DNA from: Desulfobacca acetoxidans
Lineage (GTDB): Bacteria; Desulfobacterota; Desulfobaccia; Desulfobaccales; 0-14-0-80-60-11
Assembly: GCA_020722205.1 (NCBI GenBank)
Contig: DYLF01000002.1
Span: 56,141 to 99,192 of the forward strand
Length of the DNA stretch: 43,052 bases
Reading direction: 5' to 3'
Positions 1-8,294 of the stretch are shown here, piece by piece. A program made the position numbers and the translations under genes. Every line of letters starts with the position of its first letter. The stretch's first letter is position 1. A model generated the notes under the pieces. The model was given only the letters and a program-made list of their open reading frames with translations, was not told the DNA's origin and did not search any database.

Positions 1-1
1 C

Positions 2-1681
2 CTTTGGGATAAGGTGAGCATTAAAGCCAGTTACCAATCCCGTTATAGCAGCGGCTATGCCAGCAATCGGGTGACTCGATCGGCCAGAGCCGGCGCGGCA
101 GCGGTGCAGACTGTCGGCTGGCAGCCAACCAATACCACCACCGGTCAACCCACTTCCATCATCGGCGATCCCGGTGACCAATCATGGTATAACGCCTCTT
201 TCAGCGGCAAGCTGAGGTGGGATATCGCCCCGGGGCACAAAGTCAATTTCTACGTGCAACTGGCATGGAATGAGTACGGTTATAACACCTGGCACACTTA
301 TCTGCGGAATGTGGCTACCGGTGACCCTGTCTTTGCCGGTAATGCCGGCCTGTTCGGCACCGGCTTGCGGTTCACTGGGCTGCGTGAGGCTACCTTCCTC
401 TCTGGTAGTAACGATAGTCGGGTCCACACGGCCATCTATAATTTCAGCAGCGAACATAAAATAACTGACTCCACTAACCTCAAGTGCCGAGTCGGTTTGA
501 TTAATCAGCCTCACAACTGGTACACCACCCCCAGCTCCATTAACCCCAAAACTACTATTTCCGGCGGTCCTGGCTCCCTGAGCACTTCCCCCAGTAAGGT
601 GTGGAATTTTGAGCTTCAGATGGAACAGGCCTGGGGCAGCAAACAATGCTGGACCGCCGGGTTGGCTTACAAGACCGGCGCCGCCTGGTCTAAAGAGTAC
701 AACTTGCTCCACTGGCGCGACCCTGACTCCAAACTTGATCTGACAAGGTTTTCCCAGGGACGCGATCGGAACCTCGGGTTTTATCTGCAGGATGAAATCA
801 ACTGGCACCCAAAGTTCTCCACCATCATCGGGGCCCGCCTCGACTGGTGGCAGACTTATGGGGGCGTTTACCGAGCTTCCGTTAACGACCCTACCATTTC
901 CTTGCCCGCCCGTAGCCAAGCCTCATTCAATCCCAAAATTGCCTTTCTTTACCGCCCATGGGACTGTTGGTCTTGGCGGGCGTCGGTGGGCACCGCCTTC
1001 CGGCCCCCCAACATCTATGAGCTTTACCGCACTTGGCGCAGCTCTAATGGTACGCTTTACCAGGGCAATCCCAACCTCAAACCGGAACGGGTGTTGGCCT
1101 GGGAAGTGGGCACCACCCTTAAGCCCTGGTCCGGCATGGTCCTCACCGCCACCTTCTTTGACAACTATTTCGATGACCTGATTTATTCCGTCAATGACCC
1201 CGCCGACCCCACAGGAAGGAGCAAAATCCGCACTAATGCCGCCAAGGCCCGGATTATGGGGGTGGAACTGGAAGCCAACCAAAAACTCAACTCTTGGCTG
1301 GATGTCTTTGTCAATACCACCCTGCTCGATCCGCGGATCAAAGAAAACCCCCTCAATCCGGCTTCCGAAGGGAAAAACCTCACTTTCGTGCCGCGACAGC
1401 AGTTTAATTTCGGCCTCAATGCCAACTATTGGATATTCAATGCTAACCTGGCTGGCCGCTATTTCAGCCGCCTCTATGCCAAAGACGACAACTCCGACAT
1501 TTACAAAGGGGTTTACGGCTCCTATGACCCCTTCTTCACTTTGGACGGCAAGATCACTGCCACCCCGGTGAAGTATCTGCGCCTCTCCTTTGCCGTGGAT
1601 AACATGCTGAATCGTCAATACTATTTCTACGGCCTCACTCCTGGCCGCACCTTCTGGTTGGAGGCCGCCCTGAAGTACTAA
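2..1681 (+). CDS. TonB-dependent outer-membrane receptor, C-terminal part (5' truncated by window)
   Basis: The frame is open from the first bases through the GTG at 14, so the gene starts upstream and only about 559 C-terminal residues are visible. The product is a run of alternating hydrophobic and polar strands rich in aromatic residues. It contains receptor hallmarks such as a RPPNIYELY segment near residue 340, LKPERVLAWEVG just after it, and a last strand ending in an aromatic residue (ALKY), as expected for BAM-assembled barrels. The plug domain and TonB box are outside the window. The family imports iron-siderophore, haem, cobalamin and similar ligands across the outer membrane using proton-motive force. 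The downstream ExbB-like, ExbD-like and CobN-like genes suggest a metallo-tetrapyrrole ligand (haem or corrinoid), but the barrel alone does not show which. Confidence 0.9.
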   Translation, partial: LWDKVSIKASYQSRYSSGYASNRVTRSARAGAAAVQTVGWQPTNTTTGQPTSIIGDPGDQSWYNASFSGKLRWDIAPGHKVNFYVQLAWNEYGYNTWHTYLRNVATGDPVFAGNAGLFGTGLRFTGLREATFLSGSNDSRVHTAIYNFSSEHKITDSTNLKCRVGLINQPHNWYTTPSSINPKTTISGGPGSLSTSPSKVWNFELQMEQAWGSKQCWTAGLAYKTGAAWSKEYNLLHWRDPDSKLDLTRFSQGRDRNLGFYLQDEINWHPKFSTIIGARLDWWQTYGGVYRASVNDPTISLPARSQASFNPKIAFLYRPWDCWSWRASVGTAFRPPNIYELYRTWRSSNGTLYQGNPNLKPERVLAWEVGTTLKPWSGMVLTATFFDNYFDDLIYSVNDPADPTGRSKIRTNAAKARIMGVELEANQKLNSWLDVFVNTTLLDPRIKENPLNPASEGKNLTFVPRQQFNFGLNANYWIFNANLAGRYFSRLYAKDDNSDIYKGVYGSYDPFFTLDGKITATPVKYLRLSFAVDNMLNRQYYFYGLTPGRTFWLEAALKY

Positions 1682-1697
1682 AGACGAACTCAAACTT

Positions 1698-1715
1698 CCG
1701 GCCGTGTTCGGCCGG
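1698..1715 (+). other. Intercistronic hairpin between receptor and DUF2162 gene
   Basis: A perfect 6-bp inverted repeat, CCGGCC with GGCCGG, encloses a 6-nt loop. It lies 16 bp after the receptor stop codon and ends 10 nt before the GGAGG ribosome-binding site of the next gene. No T-run follows, so it is not a classical terminator. It may stabilise the receptor mRNA end or reduce expression of the inner-membrane genes relative to the receptor. Confidence 0.5.
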
Positions 1716-1736
1716 TGCAACCGATGGAGGCAACCA

Positions 1737-2504
1737 ATGGATCTGACTCTGATGCTCTGGCTTGGGGGTATGTTTTTCAGTCTGGCCGTATTTGTCGTCA
1801 AGGTCGGCTGCGGCCTGGGCTGGGGACAACTGCGGTGGCCCCTGATAGTGCTGACTCTCTCCCTTTACTCAGGACTCTTTATCCTGGCCGCGATCTTTAG
1901 CCGAAGTCTATTAAAGGTCCTGCAGCCGGTACTGCAGCACGGACCATGGCTGCACTCCTTCATGGCTGTGGGGATGATGGCTTGGGGGATTTACCTCCTG
2001 CTCCGGTCGCCGGCTAGCTCCTGCTGCGGCCTCCCCGGGCAGAAGGCGGGGAACTCCACCCCAAACCACTGTTCCCCTCCGGTAAATAGCGCATTGTTCC
2101 TCTTACTCCTGCCCTGCCCGGTCTGCCTGACAGCTATTATCTTCTCCACCTGGGCCGCCTTGCAGGTCTTTAAATGGCCAAGCTGGCTCGTGGGCGTGGG
2201 CCTGGGGCTGACTTTCGCAGCTTTGACGCTCGTGGCCTGCCTTATCCTTCGCCTCTCCAGCCGGCGGGCTACTAAATTGGCCCAAAACAACGTCCTGGCC
2301 CTCAGTCTCTTGGGCATCGGGGCTTATTTCTTGGCTTCGCTGTTTATCCCTGGCCGCATTGAAGCTGCCCGGAGCATTTACCACTCCTTTATTTCTGACC
2401 ACACTGGCCCGGGGCTCAGCGATCAATTGGGGATTTTGACCATCCTGGCGATTGCCCTGCTCGTGGGCTTCGTCACGAAGCAAAACCATAAGGTGCTGAA
2501 ATGA
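1737..2504 (+). CDS. DUF2162-like polytopic inner-membrane protein (putative transporter)
   Basis: This 255-residue protein is very hydrophobic, with about six predicted membrane helices (roughly residues 3-20, 27-50, 65-85, 118-140, 148-172, 185-205, and one near the C-terminus). I chose the ATG at 1737 because GGAGG lies at 1726-1730; the frame also opens further upstream at 1704 without such a site. A PCPVC motif (Cys127 and Cys130) sits at the start of a central membrane helix, and a Cys-Cys pair (96-97) lies in the preceding loop. The layout matches the DUF2162 predicted transporters that I recall beside ExbB-like, DUF2149 and CobN-like genes in methanogens and other anaerobes. Its stop overlaps the next start (ATGA). 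A role in moving metal or tetrapyrrole across the inner membrane, or in redox work through the CPVC cysteines, is inference. Confidence 0.72.
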   Translation: MDLTLMLWLGGMFFSLAVFVVKVGCGLGWGQLRWPLIVLTLSLYSGLFILAAIFSRSLLKVLQPVLQHGPWLHSFMAVGMMAWGIYLLLRSPASSCCGLPGQKAGNSTPNHCSPPVNSALFLLLLPCPVCLTAIIFSTWAALQVFKWPSWLVGVGLGLTFAALTLVACLILRLSSRRATKLAQNNVLALSLLGIGAYFLASLFIPGRIEAARSIYHSFISDHTGPGLSDQLGILTILAIALLVGFVTKQNHKVLK

Positions 2505-3112
2505 ATATCCTGGCCGGCCTGGAGACCTTCTTGTATGTCATTGCCTCCTCTCTATTTTATCCGGTGATTATCGCCTTGTTACTTCTCACTTTCTGGATTG
2601 TCATCTGTGCCGGCGGCCTGCTGCGGGAGTATCTGGACCGCTACCAAGGACAATTCATGTGGGTGAAATACTATCAGGAACACCTTGGTAATCTGGCGTC
2701 TTCCGACACCACGGACCTAAAACTATCTCGCCATCTGCAGAAAATTGAACTGGAGATGGTCAAGAGCCTCAATAAAGTCAGGTTTGTCATCCGGGTCGGC
2801 CCCGCTCTTGGGCTGATGGGCACTTTAATCCCCATGGGAATTGCCTTGGCCGCCTTGGCCCAAGGTGACATGCCCAAAATGGCCGGCAGCATGGTGACGG
2901 CCTTTACCACCACCGTCGTCGGGCTGGCCTGCGGCGTGGCGGCTTATCTCATGGCTTTGGTCAAAGAGAAGTGGGTACGGGCCGATATGGCAGAATTGGA
3001 ATATCTGACCGAACTCCGACTGCGTCAACTGGGTGCTCCCCCCTCACCGGGGCTGGCCTCAAAGGTGGAAGCCGATGACAATGAGATGGCGGCAGAGAAG
3101 ACAGCGTTTTGA
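2501..3112 (+). CDS. MotA/TolQ/ExbB-family proton channel subunit
   Basis: This 203-residue protein has an N-terminal membrane helix (about 13-38), a cytoplasmic stretch, then the family signature GLMGTLIPMGIA near residue 105. The last helix is rich in Thr and Gly (VTAFTTTVVGLACGVAAYL). ExbB/TolQ proteins form a pentameric pore that, with an ExbD/TolR dimer, converts proton flow into mechanical work. The ATG overlaps the upstream stop by 4 bp and the downstream gene begins inside this one, so translation is probably coupled. No tonB gene is visible next to it. The channel probably energises the dedicated receptor or the CobN-like protein of this operon rather than serving as the general TonB motor, though that is inferred from position. 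Confidence 0.88.
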   Translation: MNILAGLETFLYVIASSLFYPVIIALLLLTFWIVICAGGLLREYLDRYQGQFMWVKYYQEHLGNLASSDTTDLKLSRHLQKIELEMVKSLNKVRFVIRVGPALGLMGTLIPMGIALAALAQGDMPKMAGSMVTAFTTTVVGLACGVAAYLMALVKEKWVRADMAELEYLTELRLRQLGAPPSPGLASKVEADDNEMAAEKTAF

Positions 3113-3419
3113 AAGTTATGATTCACCCTTGGAGGACCCCATCTCCGGGGTGGCAAATCTTTTCGATGCCAGTGTGGCTTTTATTGTCAGTATGATGATC
3201 GCCCTTTTCATGGCCTACAACCTCCTGGACTTGGTCGACCCCAAGTCCGAGGTCACTATCACCAAGAAAAGTGCCGATGGCCAGTTGGAAATCATCACCA
3301 AAACCGGCAAGGAAGTTAAGGTCCAGAAGGTGACCGATAAAAGACTGAGCGGGGAGGGCGTCCGCCTGGGCACCGCTTATCAGCTCAAAGATGGGCGGGT
3401 GATTTATGTGCCCGATTAA
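3075..3419 (+). CDS. DUF2149-like small membrane protein, ExbD-like topology
   Basis: This 114-residue protein has a short basic N-terminus, one membrane helix at about residues 29-50, and a C-terminal extracytoplasmic domain of about 65 residues ending DGRVIYVPD. I chose ATG 3075 because AAGGTGG lies 6 nt upstream; ATG 3081 is a close alternative, and the GTG at 3033 lies deep inside the ExbB-like gene. Asp31 stands at the start of the membrane helix (NLFDASVAF), the position of the essential proton-carrying Asp in ExbD/TolR. Size, topology and place after an ExbB-like gene all suggest the ExbD/TolR partner role. The domain resembles DUF2149, which has no established function. It overlaps both neighbours (38 bp upstream, 14 bp downstream). 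Confidence 0.75.
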   Translation: MTMRWRQRRQRFESYDSPLEDPISGVANLFDASVAFIVSMMIALFMAYNLLDLVDPKSEVTITKKSADGQLEIITKTGKEVKVQKVTDKRLSGEGVRLGTAYQLKDGRVIYVPD

Positions 3420-6400
3420 ACAAATTAATCATTTCCACCTCCTTCGGCCCTTTTGCCTGGGATGGACTCTCTTTTGGTGGGTTCTGCTGGCTCCCGCCCC
3501 CGGCGCTGCCGACAAATTGCATGTCAGCCTCCTGCTGGGTGATCTGCCCACCAAAGCTGCCTTGGAAGCCGTCCAGGATATTTACCGGGCTTATCCCCGG
3601 CTCAGGCATCGCCTAGCCTTCCATGTCTTCCCTCACCTGCAGCCTCACCGCCGCCCGGCCGATTTGCCCTCCCTTAAAAATTCACGGCTGGCCTTCATCA
3701 TGATTATGGGGCGCGATATGGTTGAAGCCGCCAAACCCGAACTCAGGGAGGCCATCCAAAAAGGCGGTGTGGTTTATTACGTTATGGGAGGCTCTTACAA
3801 CGACGAGGATAAGGCCCTGGGTATCAAGTCAGACCCTCAATTGCAGGAATATTTCAGCGAAGGCGGAAAGGAAAATATCAAAAACGGCTTACTGTTGGCC
3901 ATCAAGCGCGACCTCGCGCTGCCCGTCACCTACAAGCCGGTGGCCAAGATTCCTGAGGCCGGCATCTATGAGCATCGCACTAAAAAGGTTTATCCTGATT
4001 TTGCCGCCTTCCTAAAAGGTTACTCCGCCTACCGTCCCGGGGCGCCGTGGATCGGCGTAATCTTTTATAAATCAAACCTGGTCAACGGCCAGACGAAACC
4101 TTTGGAGGCGGTGATTCAGAGCCTGGAAGAGGCCGGTTTCAACGTCCTGCCTGCCTATGCTCCCCTCGGCTATGATCTCCGTAAATTCTTTTTAGAAGAA
4201 GGGGGGCCCTCAGACTCAGAAAACCGCCCGGAAGCAAAGCAGTCTGTTTCACCTCCAACCAGCCGCAGCCGGGTGCGGGTCGTGGTGGCTTTGGGACTCA
4301 AAATCGGCATTATCCCGGAACAACTGGATCCCCAACTCCAAGCTTTGCATGTCCCCATCATCGACGCCATTTCGCTATACAGTCATTCCCGGGAGGAGTG
4401 GGAAAAGTCTCCCGTCGGCCTTGACTTGTTTGAACGCTCCTTCCAGATTGCCAACCCGGAAATGGCCGGCATCATCCAGCCGACGGTCATCGCTTCACGC
4501 GAAAAGAAGGCTGATCCAGCCACTGGCTTGACTTATATCGAAAGCCTGCCCCTGCCTGAGCGGGTGCAGCGCCTGGTGGCGCGGATCAAGGCCTGGGTCA
4601 GACTGCAAGACAAACCCCACCGGGAAAAAAAGATTGCCCTGATTTATTATAACTATCCGCCCGGCAAGAATAATATCGGCGCCTCCTACCTTAATGTGCT
4701 GCCCGAAAGTCTGTGGGAAATCTTCCTCCACCTGGAAGCCCAGGGCTATGAGACCGGCCGCCGGCAAGCCCGTGACCGGGGGATCACTCTCAGCAAGCAG
4801 CAACTATTTGACGATATCGTGCAATTCGGCCGCAACCTCGGCAATTGGGCGCCGGGAGAATTGGCTGAGCTGGTGCGCCGCGGTGACAAAGTTTTTTCCC
4901 CTGGCTTGCCTGCCCCGGGCTACAACCGTGGTCCGATACTTATTCCGGTGGAAACTTACAAGAAGTGGTTCAATAAGTTGCCGCCGGCCTTTAAAAGAGC
5001 CGTCCTGAAAAGCTGGGGGCCGGTGGAACAAAGCAACATCATGATCTGGTCGGCGAAGGACGGAAAAAAATACCTTGTTCTCCCTGCTGTCCGTTACGGC
5101 AATCTTCTCTTCACCCCCCAGCCCACCCGCGGCTGGGATCAGGATATAAAAAAAGCCTATCATGATGTCACGCTTGCCCCGCATCACCAATATGTTGCCT
5201 TTTATTTGTGGCTGAAATATGGTTTTCAGGCCGATGCCCTTGTCCATGTCGGCACCCACGGTACTCATGAATGGCTCCCTGGCAAAGAAGTCGGTTTTAC
5301 CGCCGCCGACCCACCGGAAATCCTTATTCAGGATTTACCCAATATTTATCCTTATATTGTTGATGACGTCGGGGAAGGTTTGCAGGCCAAAAGACGAGGC
5401 ATGGGAATCATCATTGATTACCTGACCCCGCCTTTGGCACCGGCCGGATTAAATAAAGAGCTGCAGGATTTAAAAAGTTTGCTGGATGAATACACTGTCG
5501 CCAAGGAAAAAAGCGGGCCGTTAGCGGCCGGCAAGCTGGAGGAGATTAATGAACTGGCCACCAAGCTCGGCGTTCTGACAGACCTTGGTAAGAGTGAACT
5601 GAAAACTGAAGATGAAGTGGAAGAACTGGAACATCATCTCAAAGAGATCGGGGAAAAACAAGCCCCCTACGGCCTCCACACCTTTGGTTGTTCTCCTACC
5701 GAGGATCTCCGGCGCAGCACCGCGGCTGCCGTTGTGGATATCGAAAAGGACCTGACGCCGGAGGAGCGGGCCCGACGGCTGGCGGACCTGGAAAATCGTC
5801 TGCAACGCTCCGGACCTCGGGAGTTGGCCAATTTCGCCGCCGCCTTGGCCGGTCGCTACATTCCGGCCGGCCAGGGCAACGACCCTCTCCGCAACCCGGA
5901 TTCCCTACCCACTGGCAAGAACTTCTACGCCTTCGATCCTACTCGCATTCCCTCTCCCAAAACTTATCAACTCGGGGTCAAGCTCGCCCAGGAGCTGCTC
6001 GCCGCCTATCAGGCCAAGCACGGCACTCTGCCGGATAAACTGGCCTTCAATCTCTGGGCCGTGGAGACTATCCGCCATGAAGGCGTCATGGAAAGTCAGA
6101 TTATGCATCTTCTCGGCATCCGACCACGCTGGAACCACCGGGGCCGGGTGATGGGAGTGGAAGCCATTCCCCGCAAAGAACTCACTCACCCCCGTCTGGA
6201 TGTCATCCTCACCCCCTCCGGGCTCTATCGGGACCTCTTCCCCAATCTTCTGAACCTCCTGGATCAAGCCGTCACTCTGGCCAAACAACAGCAGGAGGCT
6301 GACAACATCTTGCGCGCCAACATCCTGCGCACCAAACAACAGCTCCTGGAAAGGGGAGTGCATGTGGAGCTGGCCGAGAGGTTGGCCACGGTGCGTCTTT

Positions 6401-7536
6401 TTACCACCCCCCCAGGCGCCTATGGCCCCAATCTGGATAATGTCATCAACCAATCCCACACCTGGGAAAAGGAACAGCAGGTGGGGGAGGTCTATCTCAA
6501 GCGTCTCGGCCACCTTTATGGGCAAGGTTTTTGGGGCGACAAGGCAACCTTTCCCACCAAAAATAATCCTCAGGGCGAAGACCTGAGCCTGATGCTGTTT
6601 AAAAATGCCCTCTCCGGCAGCAAAATGGCCCTGCACAGTCTCTCCTCCAACATCTTCGCTACCCTTGATAACGACGATTTCTTCCAGGACCTGGGCGGCC
6701 TGGCCATGGCCATTCGCCTCCTGGACGGCAAGACTCCCGAGGTTTATGTGACCAACCTAGCCAATCCTAAGGCCCCCCGGCAAGAAACTCTGGCCCGGGT
6801 CATGGGGCAGGAATTGCGCGCCCGCTATCTCAATCCGACCTGGATCAAGGCCATGCTTAAAGAAGGTTATGCCGGTGCCCGCTTTATGGACAAGGTGGTG
6901 GAACACCTTTGGGGGTGGCAGGTCACCGTGCCCGAAGTTGTCGATGCCGCCAAATGGCAGCAGATGTACGAAACCTTGGTGGTGGACAAATACGGTTTGG
7001 ACATCAAAAAGTTGTTCCAGCAGGCGCAGAATCTCTGGGCCTACCAATCCCTGATAGCTCGGATGTTGGAGACCATCCGCAAAGGCTATTGGCAACCCGA
7101 CCAAACGGTAATCGAAAACCTGGCCCGGGAATTCGCCGACAATGCGCAAGAGGTCGGTATGGCCTGCTGCGACCACACCTGTAACAATCCGTTGTTGCTC
7201 GATTTTACTCGCGCCGTGCTGTTGTCCGTCCCCGGCTTGGCCCCCCAGGCCGAAGCCTTGCAGCAGGCCATCGAGGCGGTAAAAAATCCGGCCGCCGCAG
7301 CCAAAAAAGCTGCTGTCGCCCTCGGGCAGCTCAAACCGCCTCCCACCGCCGCTCCGTCCGATCAACCCCAGCCCACCAAGGTCGAAAAGCAGGTGGAAGG
7401 CTACGAAATGCAAGAAGTCAACCGCTCCGGCTTGACCAGCGCACCCATCCCATACCTGTTTATCTTGGGTTTTTTGGGTATCCTGTTACTATTGCGTCTC
7501 GGCTGGCGTCAAGTCGGGACCATCAGAAAAAAATAA
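3406..7536 (+). CDS. CobN/HmuS-like chelatase with signal sequence and C-terminal membrane anchor
   Basis: This 1376-residue member of the CobN/BchH chelatase large-subunit family is recognised by the signature HVGTHGTHEWLPGKEVG (His614 onward), the usual length, and many CobN segments such as HRGRVMGVEAIPRKELTHPR. Unlike cytosolic CobN, it begins with a basic stretch, a hydrophobic core (FCLGWTLFWWVLLAPAPGA) and a likely signal-peptidase site near Ala-Ala-Asp. It ends with a Pro/Lys-rich linker, a single membrane helix at about 1345-1364 and a basic tail. The bulk should therefore face the periplasm. A CCDHTC motif lies at 1254-1259. The ATG overlaps the upstream gene by 14 bp and has only a weak ribosome-binding site, so translational coupling is likely. 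No CobS, CobT, ChlI or ChlD subunit is encoded nearby. HmuS of Bacteroidetes haem-uptake loci is the best-known comparable protein. Substrate and direction (metal insertion or removal) cannot be read from sequence. Confidence 0.88.
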   Translation: MCPIKQINHFHLLRPFCLGWTLFWWVLLAPAPGAADKLHVSLLLGDLPTKAALEAVQDIYRAYPRLRHRLAFHVFPHLQPHRRPADLPSLKNSRLAFIMIMGRDMVEAAKPELREAIQKGGVVYYVMGGSYNDEDKALGIKSDPQLQEYFSEGGKENIKNGLLLAIKRDLALPVTYKPVAKIPEAGIYEHRTKKVYPDFAAFLKGYSAYRPGAPWIGVIFYKSNLVNGQTKPLEAVIQSLEEAGFNVLPAYAPLGYDLRKFFLEEGGPSDSENRPEAKQSVSPPTSRSRVRVVVALGLKIGIIPEQLDPQLQALHVPIIDAISLYSHSREEWEKSPVGLDLFERSFQIANPEMAGIIQPTVIASREKKADPATGLTYIESLPLPERVQRLVARIKAWVRLQDKPHREKKIALIYYNYPPGKNNIGASYLNVLPESLWEIFLHLEAQGYETGRRQARDRGITLSKQQLFDDIVQFGRNLGNWAPGELAELVRRGDKVFSPGLPAPGYNRGPILIPVETYKKWFNKLPPAFKRAVLKSWGPVEQSNIMIWSAKDGKKYLVLPAVRYGNLLFTPQPTRGWDQDIKKAYHDVTLAPHHQYVAFYLWLKYGFQADALVHVGTHGTHEWLPGKEVGFTAADPPEILIQDLPNIYPYIVDDVGEGLQAKRRGMGIIIDYLTPPLAPAGLNKELQDLKSLLDEYTVAKEKSGPLAAGKLEEINELATKLGVLTDLGKSELKTEDEVEELEHHLKEIGEKQAPYGLHTFGCSPTEDLRRSTAAAVVDIEKDLTPEERARRLADLENRLQRSGPRELANFAAALAGRYIPAGQGNDPLRNPDSLPTGKNFYAFDPTRIPSPKTYQLGVKLAQELLAAYQAKHGTLPDKLAFNLWAVETIRHEGVMESQIMHLLGIRPRWNHRGRVMGVEAIPRKELTHPRLDVILTPSGLYRDLFPNLLNLLDQAVTLAKQQQEADNILRANILRTKQQLLERGVHVELAERLATVRLFTTPPGAYGPNLDNVINQSHTWEKEQQVGEVYLKRLGHLYGQGFWGDKATFPTKNNPQGEDLSLMLFKNALSGSKMALHSLSSNIFATLDNDDFFQDLGGLAMAIRLLDGKTPEVYVTNLANPKAPRQETLARVMGQELRARYLNPTWIKAMLKEGYAGARFMDKVVEHLWGWQVTVPEVVDAAKWQQMYETLVVDKYGLDIKKLFQQAQNLWAYQSLIARMLETIRKGYWQPDQTVIENLAREFADNAQEVGMACCDHTCNNPLLLDFTRAVLLSVPGLAPQAEALQQAIEAVKNPAAAAKKAAVALGQLKPPPTAAPSDQPQPTKVEKQVEGYEMQEVNRSGLTSAPIPYLFILGFLGILLLLRLGWRQVGTIRKK

Positions 7537-7556
7537 CCCGGTGTTTCAACTTCGCA

Positions 7557-8093
7557 TTAATACTCGATGCCAGCTCGCGCCCGCACCCCAGCCTGTAAAT
7601 AATGCTTCACCGGCCGCATTTCCGTGACCAAATCCGCCAGCTCCAAAAGTTCAGGTGGGGCTTTGCGGCCGGTAAGTACTACCTCCACGTGCAACGGGCG
7701 CTCTCGGAGAACCTCCAGCACCTCGGCCAAGGGGAGCAGTCCAGAGGCCAAGACCAGATTAATTTCATCTAAAATGACCAGATCGTGTTTACCCGCCGTG
7801 ATGACCCGGCGGCCCAGATTCCAGGCTTCCTTGACAAACTGAAGGGTTTCCGGCGACGGGGAGCGCAGCTTTCCCACTCCCGGCCGCCCGAAGGAGAGCA
7901 GACTGAACTCCGGGGACAACCGAGTCGCGGCCTGACTTTCCCCGGTTTTCCGCCCCTTGAGGAACTGGATGACATAAACTTTCAGACCCTGCCCCACGGC
8001 CCGCAACCCCAATCCTAGCGCACAGGTGGTCTTCCCCTTGCCCTCCCCGGTATAAACTTGAATCTGACCCTGGAAAGTCCGCTCGCTTTTCAT
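7557..8093 (-). CDS. btuR: Corrinoid adenosyltransferase (BtuR/CobO/CobA family)
   Basis: This 178-residue enzyme transfers the 5'-deoxyadenosyl group of ATP to reduced corrinoids, giving adenosylcobalamin-type cofactors in the cytosol. The P-loop GEGKGKTT at residues 16-23 directly follows the QVY strand, as in CobA. VIQFLKG, LVILDEIN and VVLTGR follow in the family order, and the C-terminus ends near RAGIEY. I chose ATG 8093 because GAGG lies about 7 nt upstream and family members start about here; the frame runs open to 8207 without homology-like sequence. The gene converges on the CobN-like gene with a 20-bp gap and has its own promoter, so it is not in the same operon. Its closeness still raises a corrinoid reading of that locus. 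Confidence 0.93.
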   Translation of the reverse strand: MKSERTFQGQIQVYTGEGKGKTTCALGLGLRAVGQGLKVYVIQFLKGRKTGESQAATRLSPEFSLLSFGRPGVGKLRSPSPETLQFVKEAWNLGRRVITAGKHDLVILDEINLVLASGLLPLAEVLEVLRERPLHVEVVLTGRKAPPELLELADLVTEMRPVKHYLQAGVRARAGIEY

Positions 8094-8175
8094 ATCCCAA
8101 CCTCGGATTCTTGGCCGTCCCGATATATTGACTTTAGTATGGATTTTTTTACAATTCACTACAGAATCTAATAAA

Positions 8176-8204
8176 ATTATAAGCCTTCCCAAAGCTGAGA
8201 CCAA
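8176..8204 (-). promoter_or_regulatory. Sigma-70 type promoter for btuR
   Basis: Read on the minus strand, TTGGTC (8204-8199) is separated by 17 nt from a perfect TATAAT (8181-8176). The expected transcript start is near 8169, giving a leader of about 75 nt before the ATG at 8093. I looked for a cobalamin-riboswitch B12 box in this leader and saw none. Confidence 0.6.
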
Positions 8205-8294
8205 CACGCTCCCTGATTATTTCCAAGCCTGCCAATCTTTCGTTTGCCACCCCCAATTTTAATAAGTTAAAATGGCATCCGATATTAATTAATC

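Noticed and set aside
182-919. 245-codon ORF on the minus strand inside the TonB receptor
   Set aside because: Antisense shadow of a real gene; Gly/Pro/Val-rich product with no family resemblance and no ribosome-binding site.
923-1801. 292-codon ORF on the minus strand at the receptor 3' end
   Set aside because: Antisense shadow; it also runs across the start of the DUF2162 gene.
5905-6636. 243-codon ORF on the minus strand inside the CobN-like gene
   Set aside because: Antisense to the clearly conserved chelatase core.
8094-8294. Cobalamin riboswitch between btuR and the DHH gene
   Set aside because: I searched both strands by eye for a B12-box-like element and saw none; the gap holds an ordinary promoter.
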